The notes below the pieces were generated by a model. It searched no databases. It was not told the origin of the DNA and was given only the letters and a program-made list of their open reading frames with translations. A stretch of 64,000 nt of DNA from Dermacentor variabilis. Its lineage: Eukaryota; Arthropoda; Arachnida; Ixodida; Ixodidae. The translations under genes were made by a program, and so were the position numbers. How positions within the stretch are numbered: the first letter of the stretch is position 1; each line of letters starts with the position of its first letter. Positions 9,590 to 20,472 of this stretch are shown piece by piece. The stretch covers positions 229,633,265 through 229,697,264 of the forward strand of contig NC_134570.1 of assembly GCF_050947875.1 (NCBI RefSeq), given 5' to 3'.

Positions 9590-11800
9590 GTGAAATGCTC
9601 AGATTCCATACACTTTGTCCATGTCTGTTGCACACCTAATTGCTTCCGTCGATGAAAATACTCTTCAAGAACAGCAGACGCTCCGGAGGTATCAAGTACG
9701 ATGCCATTTTGAAAAAAACGCATGCCGATATTGTTTGCTTCTGTGATTGGCTGACGGAGTAATACAACCCCACGTGGGCCGTGTGCCTTGGTTGTCAACT
9801 GCTATTTTTTTTTTTTAGGTTGTATGCTACCATAGAAATCTTTATTTTACACTTTCACTTTTTTAATTGTTTTTGGCAGTGTTCTTCCTGCGTGAGTCCA
9901 TTTGACGTGGTTCCTAGTTTGCCTAGTAAAGGAGAGGTGTATCTCACAGGCGTACCTGTGACATACACCTTATTTCATTTCTTTTTTGTGGGTTTACGCA
10001 TCTTTATGGCGAATGGCGGGCGTTAACATTTGTATTAGTCAAGGTACCCCCCCCCCCATTTGCATAGAAAGGTTACCTTGGGTGTCCCCCCCCCCCCTCA
10101 AAAAAAAAAAAAAATCATGGGTATGTGCCTGACTGGAGCACAAGGCTCCTGTTATCACGTTTTCTGTGCTCGTGTTTGTGATAAACACATCAAGCAGTGA
10201 TTCAGTGCAGGTAGTGACACGTGTGGCTGTGTTCCCTAAAAGTGTATGCCCATTTGAATCCAGAGTACTGAAAGGGGTGCTCGATTTGAAAAATATTGTA
10301 ATATATCTATGTTAATATCACCTCCAAGTATTAATTTATACCTGTTTCGTTTACATAACCCAGAAGCCTATGTAAATGATCAATGAAACAAACCGTGTTT
10401 CTGTCTGGTGGTCCTTATGCGACACACTAAACATATTAGTGGGATAGTACACAAAAATGCTCAATCTCATTCGTCACGAAAGACAATTGTGTAAGAATTT
10501 TTTAATTTCGTTTGTTTTTCGCTAAGATGGCTCGAGGAAACAATGGACGACAAGCGCGTGTATATTTGGAAAGCATATATTCTGATTGCAGCTAATACTT
10601 CAAGCAGGCCAGCTTGCTATAGTTTACATCACTGAGGAATTCCTCAAAGAGAAGATGCTAGGTAAAAAGAGACTTCCGATTTACCAGCTGGGGAGATGGG
10701 CGACCACGGTGGTGGCGGCCATAACAAAACGTGGTTGATTAACCACTTGCTGGTGACTAAAGAGACTCGGGCAAGTTGGAGGGATTTCATGTGACACGCC
10801 CAGTGGGGCTGATAGCGCTTGCTATTCCCATGCTCTGCCGGCTGTAAAAATAAGGCTTACCCGTCTCCCCAAACCTGCTAGCGCTTGCACCCGATGTGAC
10901 CTTTGCCATGTATACGAATGTCATGGGACACAACGGTTGCGACTAGTTGAACAAACCAATTACTGATTAAAATATTACGATATGAAGTTTTAAACAAGTG
11001 CTCAATTTTAAATAAATTATCTTGTGACCAATTGCAATGCTTTGAGAATATTTTTAAACAGGTTACTCGTTGATGCTGAAAACTGGGCCCCAGTGAATGT
11101 GGTGCTATTGTTCTCAGCTGCGCAGGCGACGCCTGGCACGACTAGCTGTGAGTGAGCTGTGCTCGCAGGACGCTATGGAGACAGAAGAAGAAGATGGCCA
11201 CAACAAGAGGTGCGTGTGCATACACTGTTTCACATGTTTCAAGAGGTATAAGCATGGTCCGTTACAAATGAGTGGTACTGCAACAATGCTACAATCATTG
11301 TTTTGTTCTCTGTTAGACCTTCATTCAAGTTAGCACATAAGGATGTCCATTACACAAGACTGTCCACCTTTCTTGGTTCACTAAAAATATTATGGTGTTG
11401 GTGGTCCTTATAAGGAAATTGCAGGGTAAATGGTGTATTGCATATCAGTATCAAACAAGCAGAATTTTGGCTCTGCTTTTTCTTGGCTTCTACTTGAGTG
11501 TGCAGAAAAAAAGAATAAATGCATGTGCTGTATTGTGCTGTGTTGTGCTTGAGAAAGTCAAGTGCATCGGGTTTGCGACATGTTGAAATGATTGTTATCA
11601 CCGGGCATGCCTGCTGACAGCAGCTTTAAGGCACATCCCTCTGAACCCTCTCAAGCTTGTCCCCTCTCCTACCTGTACTGAATAAATGCAGCAATAAATA
11701 AACCGCGGCGACTACTCACCAGCTCACACTTGGCTCAGTTGCATTGTTTGCTTGAACGATGCGATACAGTGTCAAAAGTCGGGTGCAACAGCCATTGCCA
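9590..11800. other. Anonymous non-coding stretch with homopolymer runs
   Basis: No gene, terminal repeat or RNA was recognised. It contains C-runs and an A-run at about 10049-10113 and AT-rich stretches. Short open frames at 11097-11333 and 11350-11601 show no recognisable domain. It could be ancient repeat or host intergenic sequence. Confidence 0.4.
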
Positions 11801-11810
11801 GTGCTTCACA

Positions 11811-11880
11811 ACCCAAGGAGCCAATATCGAACTAGTGAAGCCTCCTGAGCCGCTACGCCTCAGTGGTGACATCGCTAAAT
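11811..11880 (+). pseudogene. Possible Gypsy gag N-terminal fragment
   Basis: Plus-strand translation reads IELVKPPEPLRLSGDIAK before stops. It resembles the N-terminus of gag proteins in some Gypsy elements of ticks. Very short, and the assignment rests on recognition of the motif only. Confidence 0.3.
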
Positions 11881-11925
11881 AATAAAAGCTTTTCGACCCT
11901 TTACCTCCTGTTGACAAGTATATTC

Positions 11926-12588
11926 TGTTAAGAACAGCCCGCTGAGGTGCAAGTTTTTCCAACCAGTTGCGAAAGCGGCGTCAACTTTTCCTGGAACGCC
12001 ACCACAGCCCTCTAGCCACACAGCGTCACTAAGTCTACTGTGTCCGCAGGACAATGCGCTACGTCCGCCACTTTGCGTTGCAGGATTGCCGAGATAAGTT
12101 CGACGAACCAGGCTTTGTGACGGAACCCGCCACCGCTGACCCAGTCTGCTGTGAACAAGGGAGTGCCTGAGGGAACGTAGTTCGAGGCCCCTTCCTACGC
12201 ACCGTTCCTGACATCAGCCCCGAGTTCTGCAAAGACTGTCTGACCTCGGTTGAGGACCGTGAACCTGTGCGGAAGGGAGTGTGTGTAATCCCTCATGCAA
12301 ATAGGCGGCTCGTCTACGGTGCCTGGTCGGCCGTTTCCCTCACCTTGGGATCGAGGGAGGACCGAGTGTTTATAAACCGTTGTTGTGCGGCTGCTCAGTG
12401 TACTTTCTCTCGCAATCATGCTAGACTGATGAACTGCAACGTCCTTATGTAGATACTGTAAATAAACCCATATTCCTCGTTCTCGATGAGAAGCAGTCCT
12501 TCCCTTCAACAACGTCCGCAGCGTGGACAAGTTGGACAACGGCATGGACCAGCTACCATCTAATTTATGCCCGACTCCAATCTCGACA
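11926..12588 (+). repeat. LTR of family T, copy 1 (no SINE)
   Basis: Starts TGTTAAGAAC and ends TCTCGACA. It has a TATAAA box (about 12370) and an AATAAA signal (about 12460). It is followed by ACTGGTTACGAACGGTGGGA, a plausible primer-binding site, and a leader to about 12690. Homology to the copy at 15834-16744 covers the LTR and the leader. This copy has the uninterrupted GAGGACCGAGTG site where the other holds a SINE. Confidence 0.7.
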
Positions 12589-12719
12589 ACTGGTTACGAA
12601 CGGTGGGATTGACCTCCCAATCCTAACAATTCATCATGAAATTTTGTACCAATGTAACCAATGATGACTATTGTCATAAACAAAAATTTATACTTATACT
12701 TTTATACATACTTTTATAC

Positions 12720-14625
12720 AGCACATTAAATATCTTAAAGAAAAATGTCTAAGCACAATGAACAAACTTAAAATTCTATCCCACTCAACATGGGGTAGCG
12801 ACAGGAAGTGTCTGATGAATCTTTATAAGAGCCTAATTCGATCACGATTAGACTATGGTGCCGTCGTGTATAACTCTGCCGCTCCCAGCGCACTAAAGAT
12901 CCTAGATCCTGTCCACCATCTAGGTATCCGCTTAGCCACTGGCGCTTTCAGAACAAGCCCAATTGAAAGCTTATACGCAGAATCAAATGAATGGTCCCTC
13001 CATCTACAGAGAACTTACATCAGCCTTACATATTTCCTGAAAATACATTCCAATCATCAGCATCCATGTTTTAACACTGTTAACGATATGACATGTACTG
13101 CACTTTTCCATAGCCGTCCCTTTGTAAGACAGCCTTTCTCGCTTCGTGTGAGGGAGCTTAGTGATGAAATGCGTGTCCCACTCCTCGAGCTTCGCCTAAT
13201 GCATCCAGCCAAGCTGCTACCTCCTTGGGAGTGGCAGCTCATACAATGCGATATATCTTTCATGCAAGTTACAAAACACGCTTCAGACATTGAAATCCAA
13301 ATGCATTTCCGTGAACTCCAGCACAAACACTCCTGCGCAGAGTTCTACACAAACGCTTCGAAGTCAAATGCCGGGGTGTCTTATGCTGCCTTCGGCCCAT
13401 CCTTCTCAGTATCTGGTGTACTACATCTAGAAACAAGTATCTTCACGGCCGAGGCCTACGCAGTATTGTCTTCTGTAAATCATATAAGAAAATCAAAACT
13501 TCAAAAATCAGCGATATATACAGACTCCCTACGCGTCGTGAAGGCCTTGATGTCACTCTATAGACACAAAAATACAGTACTTAACGAACTGTACACCGTC
13601 TTGTGTAAAGCGTACATATATAACCAGCATATCATTATATGCTGGGTGCCTGGCCATAGGAGCATCGAGGGCAACGTTCAGGCGGACGAGATGGCCACGT
13701 CTATAGCATCGCAAGCCGCTAATCTTCCGCCGAGGTGCCTGTCACAGATCTGTGGCCTTCCTTGCAAAGGAGGCTGCGGGCCACTGGCAACGCATGTGGG
13801 ACGCGGAAATGGATAATAAGCTCCACCTAATAAAGCCACAGTTAGGACTCTGGCCCTCTACAACAAAATCACGCCGAACAGATGTCCTATTCTGTCGTCT
13901 CAGAATAGGACACACATTTGGCACACATAATTTTCTACTTACTGGAAGAGAGCCACCAACTTGTGGTAGATGCGGGGAGAGGTTGATCGTACTCCACGTC
14001 CTCCTGGAGTGTCGGGAAGTCGAATCTGAGAGAAAGAGGCACTTTCCTTTAGCATACCGGCAGCACATTCCTCTACATCTGGCAATGTTTCTTGGTCCAG
14101 AACCGCTCTTTAACACTAATGCAGTCCTAGACTTCCTGAAAGACGTTGTGTTACATGTAATTAGCCCAATATGTTCGTAGCGTCTCCTCTCTTCAGAGGA
14201 TGCCGCTGTGATAGCTGTTTCGTAAAGCGCATGCCTCTTGGCCCTTGCGTTTCAAGGGCTCTGGCGAGGCAGTAGTACTCTTAAGACAATTTTAGCATCT
14301 CGCATATTTTATATAATGCATCATTCTTTCTTAATGCATTTTAGTGATCACAGTACACGTCATTGATCATTGCCATAATTTTATTTCGTGTAGTTTTTAT
14401 GCAATCTACACCAACTCTTTTATGCCCCTTTACAGCCACGTCACATTAAATTCACAGAACCCATCAAACCACGACATATTCATTACCACTAGCATGGCGC
14501 TCTTTGGCCATACCTGGCCCTTGCGCCATTAAACCTCAAACATCATCAACATTACCACTTGTCATGGCGCTCTTTGGCCAAACCTGGCCCTTGCGCCATA
14601 AAACACCACACATCATCATTGATGA
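12720..14625 (+). mobile_element. I-like LINE, 5'-truncated copy
   Basis: Sequence is closely similar to the last 1.83 kb of the full-length I-like LINE at 41233-47442, from its position about 45613 to the 3' end. 5' truncation is typical of LINE retrotransposition. The 3' tail unit (GGCGCTCTTTGGCC ... CCTTGCGCCA) is present twice, at about 14492-14531 and 14562-14600, and the end is a CATCATCATT repeat. Inserted between a Gypsy-type LTR/leader and a Gypsy pol fragment. No clear target duplication was found. Confidence 0.85.
12758..14180 (+). pseudogene. I-like LINE ORF2 C-terminus (RNase H, zinc knuckle)
   Basis: The frame 12758-13816 covers the end of RT and an RNase H domain. It retains AEAYAVL and IYTDSLRVV, but the first catalytic segment reads YTNAS where the full-length copy has YTDAS, so the first Asp is changed to Asn. 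WVPGHRSIEGN and a final ADE segment follow. A frameshift near 13800 moves the C-terminal part to 13752-14180, which carries a CCHC-like CGRCGERLIVLHVLLEC. RNase H would remove template RNA during target-primed reverse transcription. Dead by truncation. Confidence 0.85.
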
Positions 14626-15417
14626 TGTAGCAATTTTTTCGGACAGCTGGGAACAACACGTATCGCACCTCAAACAGGTGTTCTCACGGTTGAGGAAAGC
14701 CGGCTTAACGATAAAAGTGGAAAAGTGTAGATTTGGTTGTTCGCAGGTTACTTATCTGGGCCATGTTGTCGGCCAGGGCGCGAGATGGCCGGCCGAGCTG
14801 AAAATAGCTACGATTGGAGAATTTTCTCAGCCGCACACGAAAACAAACCTTCGTTCATTTTTGGGACTTGTGGGTTACTATCAACGCTACATTCCGAATT
14901 ACTCGCAAAGGGCAAGTCTTTTAATGGACGCCCTCCGAAAGGGAGCACCAAGTAGTGTACACTGGGATGAGGACAAAGAGAACGCTTTCCAAAGTTTGAA
15001 CGCACTATTGGTTTCTCGCCCTGTGCTTCGCGCGCCAGACTACACAAAGGAATTCATAGTCCAATGCGACGGAAGCGACAGAGGTATGGGCGTGGTACTT
15101 AGTCAGGTCGGCGACAATAACGAGGAGCATCCTATCCTCTATGCCAGCCGTAAACTAAATGAAAGAGGAAGCCTACAGCGCTTCAGAGAATAAATGTGCT
15201 TGTTTAGTTTGGGCCGCCCAGAAGTTGTCGTGTTACTTGTAGGGAGCGAATTTCATCTTCGAGACCGACCACTGTCCTCTGACGTGGCTCAATCAAATGT
15301 CACAAAAAATGGCCGCTTGCTCCGATGGAGTCTCACTCTCCAGGAGTACAACTTCTCCGTTTGATATAAGAAGGGAAAGTTGCATAGCAATGCGGATGGT
15401 TTGAGCAGGCTAATTTG
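14626..15417 (+). pseudogene. Gypsy pol fragment (RT thumb and RNase H)
   Basis: Begins abruptly at the end of the RT palm (IDDVAIFSDSW), then shows LGHVVG and the conserved LRSFLGLVGYYQRYIPNYS. RNase H follows (IVQCDGSDRGMGVVLSQ) and the fragment ends near HSNADGLSRLI at about 15415. Frameshifts at about 15180 and 15290. Integrase is absent. It lies 3' of a LINE and 5' of an LTR of family T, so it may be part of that LTR element's internal region, but this is inference. Confidence 0.75.
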
Positions 15418-15833
15418 AATTCTGCGTTTAAGGGTCCCGCCTAAATTTTAGGGTTACTATTGTTAATTTTGTTAAGCCAAGAAGATCCCCTCTCATTTAG
15501 CAGGATTTCCTTCATGATTGCTGAATTTGTCAGCACAAAATTGCTTCAACAATTGGCATAGCGAAATGCAGCATTTTTTTGCTTCTGCACTTATGTTTTC
15601 TTTGAAGCCTAGTGGGTCTAAAGTGAGATCCAAGATATGTCATCTCGATGCAGAGCCGTGTTGTGGGGTTCGTCTTGCAGTTGCCTGTCCTTGTTGGATG
15701 TTTTGGGACGGTGACATGATTACACCAGTGGTCGCTGCGAGCCAAGGCATCACCCCCTGGCCACCAGCCGTTCTGTTCCTGCCCAGCAGTTGTCGGCACT
15801 GGACAGTCGAGATTTTCCATGCCATAGAGGCGC
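15418..15833. other. Spacer between Gypsy pol fragment and LTR
   Basis: No coding or RNA feature was recognised. The position would suit the 3' untranslated region of a Gypsy element ahead of its 3' LTR. No purine-rich tract precedes 15834. Confidence 0.35.
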
Positions 15834-16744
15834 TGTTAAGAACGACCTGCTGAGGTGCAAGTTTTACCAGCCAGTTGCGACAGCGGCTTCAACTTTTCCT
15901 GGAACGCCACCGCAACCCTCTAGCCACACGGCGTCACTAAGTCTACTGTGTCCGCAGGACAATGCGCCACGTCCGCCACTCTGCGTCGCGGGATTGCCGA
16001 GATGAGTTCGACGAACCAGGGATGGAACCCACCACCGCCGACCCGGTCTGCTGTGAACAAGGGAGTCCCCGAGGGAACATAGTTCGAGGCCCCTTCCCAC
16101 GCACCGTTCCTGACGTCAGCCCCGAGTTCTGTGAAGACAGTCTGATCTTGGTTGAGGACCGTGAACCTGTGTATAAGGGAGTGTGTGTGTTTAATCCCTC
16201 GCGCAAAGAGGCGGCTTGTCTACGGTGCCTGGTCGGCCATTTCCCTCACCTTGGGATCGAGGGAGGACCGACCCGCCGTGGTTGCTCAGTGGCTATGGTG
16301 TTGGGATTCTGAGCACGAGGTCGCGGGATCGAATCCCGGCCATGGCGGCCGCATTTCAATGGGGGCGAAATGCAAAAACACCCGTGTACTTAGATTTAGG
16401 TGCACGTTAAAGAACGCCAGGTGGTCAAAATTTCCGGAGTCCTCCACTACGGCGTGCCTCATAATCAGAAAGTGGTTTTGGCACGTTAAACTCCATAATA
16501 AAAAAAAAAGGGGAGGACCGAGTGTTTATAAACCGTTGTTGTGTGGCTGCTCAGTGTACTTTCTCTCGCAGTCATGCTAGACTAATAAACTGCAACGTCC
16601 TTATGTAGATACTGTAAATAAACCCATATTCTTCGTTTTCGATGAGAAGCAGTCCTTCCCTTTAACAACGTCCTCAGCGTGGATAAGTTGGACGACGGCA
16701 TGGGCCAGCTACCATCTAAGTCATGCCCGACTCCAATCTTGACA
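15834..16744 (+). repeat. LTR of family T, copy 2, split by SINE
   Basis: Starts TGTTAAGAACGACC and ends ATCTTGACA, matching 11926-12588 throughout. A 239-bp SINE plus an 11-bp target duplication sit at 16261-16521. The homology to copy 1 continues past the LTR into the leader (to about 16845), as for a 5' LTR rather than a 3' LTR. Confidence 0.7.
16272..16510 (+). mobile_element. Ruka-like tRNA-derived SINE, copy 2
   Basis: Full length: an A-box-like GTGGTTGCTCAGTGG and a B-box-like GGGATCGAATCCC in a tRNA-like head, then the body (TTAGATTTAGGTGCACG, GGAGTCCTCCAC) and an A-rich tail. Flanked by GGGAGGACCGA on both sides (16261-16271, 16511-16521). The paralogous LTR at 12350-12362 has the site once, giving a direct empty-site comparison. 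Confidence 0.93.
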
Positions 16745-16845
16745 ACTGGTTACGAACGGTGGGATTGACCTCCCAATCCTAACAATTCATCATAATATAT
16801 TGTACCAATGTAACCAATGATGACTATCATCATTAACAAAAATTT

Positions 16846-17289
16846 GTCACACAGTGAACCTGGGATGACTATACTCATCCTAGTGCATCTAGTTGATTCC
16901 TGACAGTAGAGGGTCACGCTTGTCCATGTTGTGCTATTTGTGTCTCTCCCTTCATTATATTTCCCCCTCTGACACCCCTGCATAAAGCATGGCTGCCTCT
17001 TCAAAATGAGGCAATGAATGTGTGCTGAAAATAAGGTATTTTGACGGCTCCTCTTTAGATGACAGCTCTGTAGAGTTTTGCACGGAAATGGAAAGAGATC
17101 AGTTCTCATCTGAGGAGTCTGATGACGACGATTCTGTGGATGGACTGGAGGACCTTGTTGCTGCCTGTGAGTCTACCGTGTGAAGATTGCCTACCAACTG
17201 CTTTATGAGCTGGAAACAAGGAGCCACTATTCATGTGCCTGTTTTGGCACCGTTTAGTTAATTTTTTTCTTCATATTCTTCTTTTTTTT
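16846..17289 (+). other. Unassigned stretch with acidic open segment
   Basis: A short open segment at about 17038-17183 translates to an acidic stretch (SSEESDDDDSVDG) ending in a stop. It resembles acidic regions of some transposases, but the family cannot be named. Nothing else was seen. Confidence 0.3.
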
Positions 17290-17305
17290 TCATGCTTAAA
17301 GTCAG

Positions 17306-17895
17306 TTGCCTCTTGATGAAGAAACGAAGAAGATTTTGGTCATAAACACTCCGAAAGGCCTGTTTTGCTTTAATTGGCTTCCTTTTGGTGTAGACTCTGC
17401 TCCTGTGATTTTTCAAAGGTGTATGGATGGCATCCTGCAAGGCATTCCGGGCATTCAAGTATATTTGGATGACGTGGTAGTTGCGGAGAAACGCGGCAAC
17501 TGTGAGATGCTGCGTGAAGTTTTCAGACATTTCAAGCAATACGGTATCAAGCTGAATCCTCAGAAATGCAAGTTCCGACAAGCAGAAGTTGAATTTATGG
17601 GACATCGTATAAATATGAATGAATTGTTACCTAAGACGGACAACATTGTTGCAATAGCGAAAATGCCGTAGCCAACCGAAACTACGAAACTACGGGCGAA
17701 ACTACGGGCGTTTTTGGGCTTCGTGACGTGCTACCACTAATTTCTGGGAAACTTGGCTACTGTTCTAGAGCCACTGCATGAGCTGCTAAGAAAGAACACA
17801 TGCTGGCAGTGGGGAGCGAGACAAGATAACGCGTTCCGAGCAACAAAGCGACTGCTAGAGGGAGCTAAGTTCTTGGCGCATGTGGAGTTCTCCTC
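17306..17895 (+). pseudogene. Gypsy-4 RT fragment
   Basis: The RT palm segment shows the FNWLPFGVDSAPVIFQRCMD motif and an intact YLDD catalytic box (about 17461-17472). GHRI and the thumb (LRAFLGFVTCYH) follow, ending at a broken KFLAHVEFS where RNase H should begin. In-frame stops at 17669 and 17741. A 14-bp direct repeat (AACTACGGGCG-like) near 17685-17712 is a small local duplication. Confidence 0.8.
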
Positions 17896-18418
17896 TGTAC
17901 TCTTGGGACAAAGGAACGACAACACAGTAGTGCAAACAATCGCAAGGGCATTTATTGCACCTTTCATAGATCAATGCCTGCTAGCCGAGTTGCTATCCAC
18001 AAAACATGCCGGTGGGCGCGCGACAAATCTAGGAGTCCGACTCACCGCAACCGGATAGTGGGCGAATATGTCCGCCCTATGCTAGATCCCAACGCCTGGT
18101 TGTTCACGTGTACGGTCACGTGAACGGTGGCGCGTTCGAAGGCTGCCACGCGAGACGCGCGCACGGCACAGCACGGCACGCGCAGCACGGCACGTCTGCA
18201 CTGCTTGCTGTCCCGAACCAAAGAGGAAGCGCCTTCTCTTTCGGCGCCCAAGCTAACGCCACCTGTCGGCGGCGTTAGCAGCGCAACACTCGCGCCATCT
18301 CTCGTACTGTGCCTCAACCACTCCGACCGCCGCGTGCGCCAGGCCACGCGAGCCGTGCGGGAAAACAACATATCAGGGGATGCGTGAGAGTCGCGCATCC
18401 CCACACGCACTACCATCA
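17896..18418 (-). mobile_element. Putative solo LTR inside Gypsy-4
   Basis: A GC-rich 523-bp insert splits Gypsy-4 between the RT and RNase H codons (HVEFS before, KPLILETNASS after). On the minus strand it starts TGATGGTAGTGCG and ends AGAGTACA. It carries AATAAA about 65 bp before the 3' end, as an LTR would. It holds two strong inverted repeats (TCACGTG...CACGTGA near 18105-18125; GGGATGCG...CGCATCCC near 18377-18402). No convincing target duplication, so the ends are approximate. Confidence 0.45.
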
Positions 18419-18863
18419 AAGTAAGCCGCTTATCTTGGAAACCAATGCGTCGTCGTGCGGCATCAATGCAGTGCTATATCACAGTGTAAATGGGCAAGAT
18501 TGACCAATTTGGTTTCGGTCGCGAACGCTTTCAGCTGCTAAGCGTAATTATGCACAAATTGAGAGACAGGCATTGGCTGTTGTCTTCAGGGTTACAAAGT
18601 TCCGGGAATATCTGCTCGGTAATCATTTCACGCTTGTCAGAGATCATAAACCTCTTCTGAGCATTTTCAGCGCCGACAAGCCCGTTCCCGCCATGGCCGC
18701 TGCCCGGATTCAACGTTGGTTCCTCTTGCTAAGCGCCTACAACTACAAAATTCAATCCCAGCCAGGAAGGACGCTGATTCCTGCAGACACCCTCATCCGT
18801 TTACTGGTGCAGCAGGAGCATAACACTAAGGCTGCAGAAGATGACGCTCGTATGTTCTTCTGA
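18419..18863 (+). pseudogene. Gypsy-4 RNase H fragment
   Basis: RNase H of a Gypsy pol: LETNASSCGINAVL, where the usual first Asp (TDAS) is Asn, then AQIERQALAVV with the catalytic Glu, and FTLVRDHKPLLSIF with the third Asp. It ends in an RWFLLLSAYNYKIQ block and a stop at 18861. One stop at 18502 breaks the frame. Confidence 0.8.
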
Positions 18864-19043
18864 CCAATCACCTCAACACCTGTCCTTTGTCGGTGAGCGA
18901 CTTGGCTGACTGTTGACGACATCAACCTTGCACAAGTCTGCAATTACATTCAGAATGGCTGGCCATGGTACTTGCAACCTGCTCAGGAGCCGTTACGCAC
19001 ATACATGCACAGGAAAGACGAACTGATGTAAAGCCATGGAATT

Positions 19044-19748
19044 GTGTACTGGGGCCTTCAAGCGGTTATTCTAACGAGTGCGCGGCAGTTAATGCTGCGT
19101 ATGCTGCATGGTGCACATCAAGGGATAATGGCTATGAAGAATCTGGCACATTCTGTTTTCTGGTACCCAGGGCTCGATCGGGATATTGAGAAGCTGATCA
19201 ACGCGTGTCCAGCATGCATAGAATGGGGCAGCATGCCTGCTGCCCAACAACCCGCGCCTTGGCCGGACACAGAGGAGCCGGGGTCTAGGGTCCGTGTCGA
19301 TTTTGCGGGTCCTGTGGACGGTAACATGTTATTGATTGTGGTTGATTCCCATACGAAATGGATCGAGGTTACCGCCATGAAGACCGGCAGTTTGGCAAAA
19401 ACAATTGAAGCACTGCAGACTATGTTCAGCCGGTTCGGTTTGCCAGGGACCCTTGTGATGGGCAATGGGCCGAAATTTACTAGCGAATTGTTCAGGGCAT
19501 TTATGAAGTGCAGTGGCATCGCTCATTTGCGGACAGCTCCCTACAAAGCACAGTCTAATGGTCTGGTGGAAAGAGCAGCACGGACTGGGAAACAAGGGTT
19601 AAACAAAAACACACGCGGCAATTTGCAAGCTCGGCTGGACCACATTGTTTCGCATTATCAGCGCACTCCCTTGCCAAATAGGAAAACCCCAGCTTTTATG
19701 CTTCTCGGATATCAGCCACATTCTTTATTGTGCAACGTCGTGTCATGA
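19044..19748 (+). pseudogene. Gypsy-4 integrase
   Basis: Open for 234 codons. An H-H-C-C-like region (LHGAHQGIMAMKNLAHS then ACPACIEWG) precedes the core, which has VDFAGP with the first catalytic Asp. The second catalytic region reads VMGNGPKFTS where VxDNG is expected, so Asp is replaced by Gly. The third element is a downstream NGLVERAART with Glu. Integrase joins cDNA ends to target DNA; this copy should be inactive because of the Asp loss. Confidence 0.8.
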
Positions 19749-19887
19749 CCTTTCCCTTCTGCAAGTGCGTGCAACAGTGGCCAACCACTGTGCAAGGACG
19801 TCTGGTTCAAGAACTACGGAGTGGGTGACAAATGGAAATGACACTCGGTAGAGTCCACCGAAGGCTCACGAATGGCAACGGTAAAGA

Positions 19888-20229
19888 GTGCAAATGGGGG
19901 GAGCAACATCGCCGCCACCTCGACCAGCTAAAGACCAGGAGGACCAGCGTGGGAGGAGAAGTGGGGGAACCCGAGGCCCCATACAAGTACCAACAGCTAA
20001 AGGCAGCCATAACGTGGTGGTAGACTTGCTATCTCCAGGGCACGACAGCAGTGACAGCCAGGCTCAAGTAGGCACCGACATTCTAACGCTGTCAGACGGG
20101 CGGGTTGAAGCCGAGGGTGCTACCAGCGAGACGCAAGTGACTGACCGCGCTGAAGTGACACTGCGTAGGTCAAAACGGAAGCCCCGGCCCCCCGACACTT
20201 CACTCCTTAAGGGGGAAGAATTGTTGTAA
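19888..20229 (+). pseudogene. Gypsy-4 pol C-terminal tail
   Basis: A hydrophilic segment after integrase ends with a basic LRRSKRKPRPP motif, a feature of Mag-type Gypsy polyproteins, and a stop at 20227. The purine-rich tract overlaps its last codons, directly before the putative 3' LTR. Confidence 0.55.
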
Positions 20230-20400
20230 ATCAGCATGCGCCGCTGACACGTGTTTATATTGTTCGATTCACCGGCCATGCCTCTCGTTAATCGGCAGTG
20301 GCTGCGGTGACGTCACAAAATAAAAGCTATAAAAGCTACACTAACCTTTAATAAAGCGTTCATTCTTTGCCAAGCGCTTGTCAAGTTACTTCAATATTAA
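20222..20400 (+). repeat. Putative Gypsy-4 3' LTR
   Basis: Begins TGTTGTAAATC immediately after the purine-rich tract. It contains TATAAAAG (about 20330) and AATAAAG (about 20350). The end is approximate because no matching 5' LTR lies in the window. Confidence 0.5.
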
Positions 20401-20472
20401 CCTTCATTTCAGTGTCATGTGCATGTTAAATCGGCTACTAATTAAGGAAGACAAACACAAAACCACCAACTA

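Larger units (their letters stand above)
17290..20400 (+). mobile_element. Gypsy-4, Mag-like LTR retrotransposon (5'-truncated)
   Basis: A plus-strand pol runs from mid-RT through RNase H and integrase to a basic C-terminal tail. It ends at a purine-rich tract (AAGGGGGAAGAA, about 20210) and a putative 3' LTR starting TGTTGTAAATC at 20222. Gag, protease and the RT start are missing. A solo-LTR-like insertion interrupts it at 17896-18418. The LTR end is not certain: AATAAA signals lie near 20320 and 20350, and no second LTR was found for comparison. Confidence 0.75.

Noticed and set aside
10049..10113. C-runs and an A-run considered as a retroposon tail
   Set aside because: No element body or target duplication could be tied to them; treated as low-complexity sequence.
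12195..12545. A 116-codon minus-strand open frame over the LTR
   Set aside because: It overlaps a repeated LTR with promoter and polyadenylation signals and has no protein motif; a chance frame.
12622..12632. ATTC beside the LTR at 11926 considered as a 4-bp target duplication
   Set aside because: The paralogous copy continues with the same sequence, so this is leader, not flank.
16272..16350. tRNA-like A and B boxes suggesting a tRNA gene
   Set aside because: They belong to a SINE with target duplications and a non-tRNA body; the same unit occurs four times.
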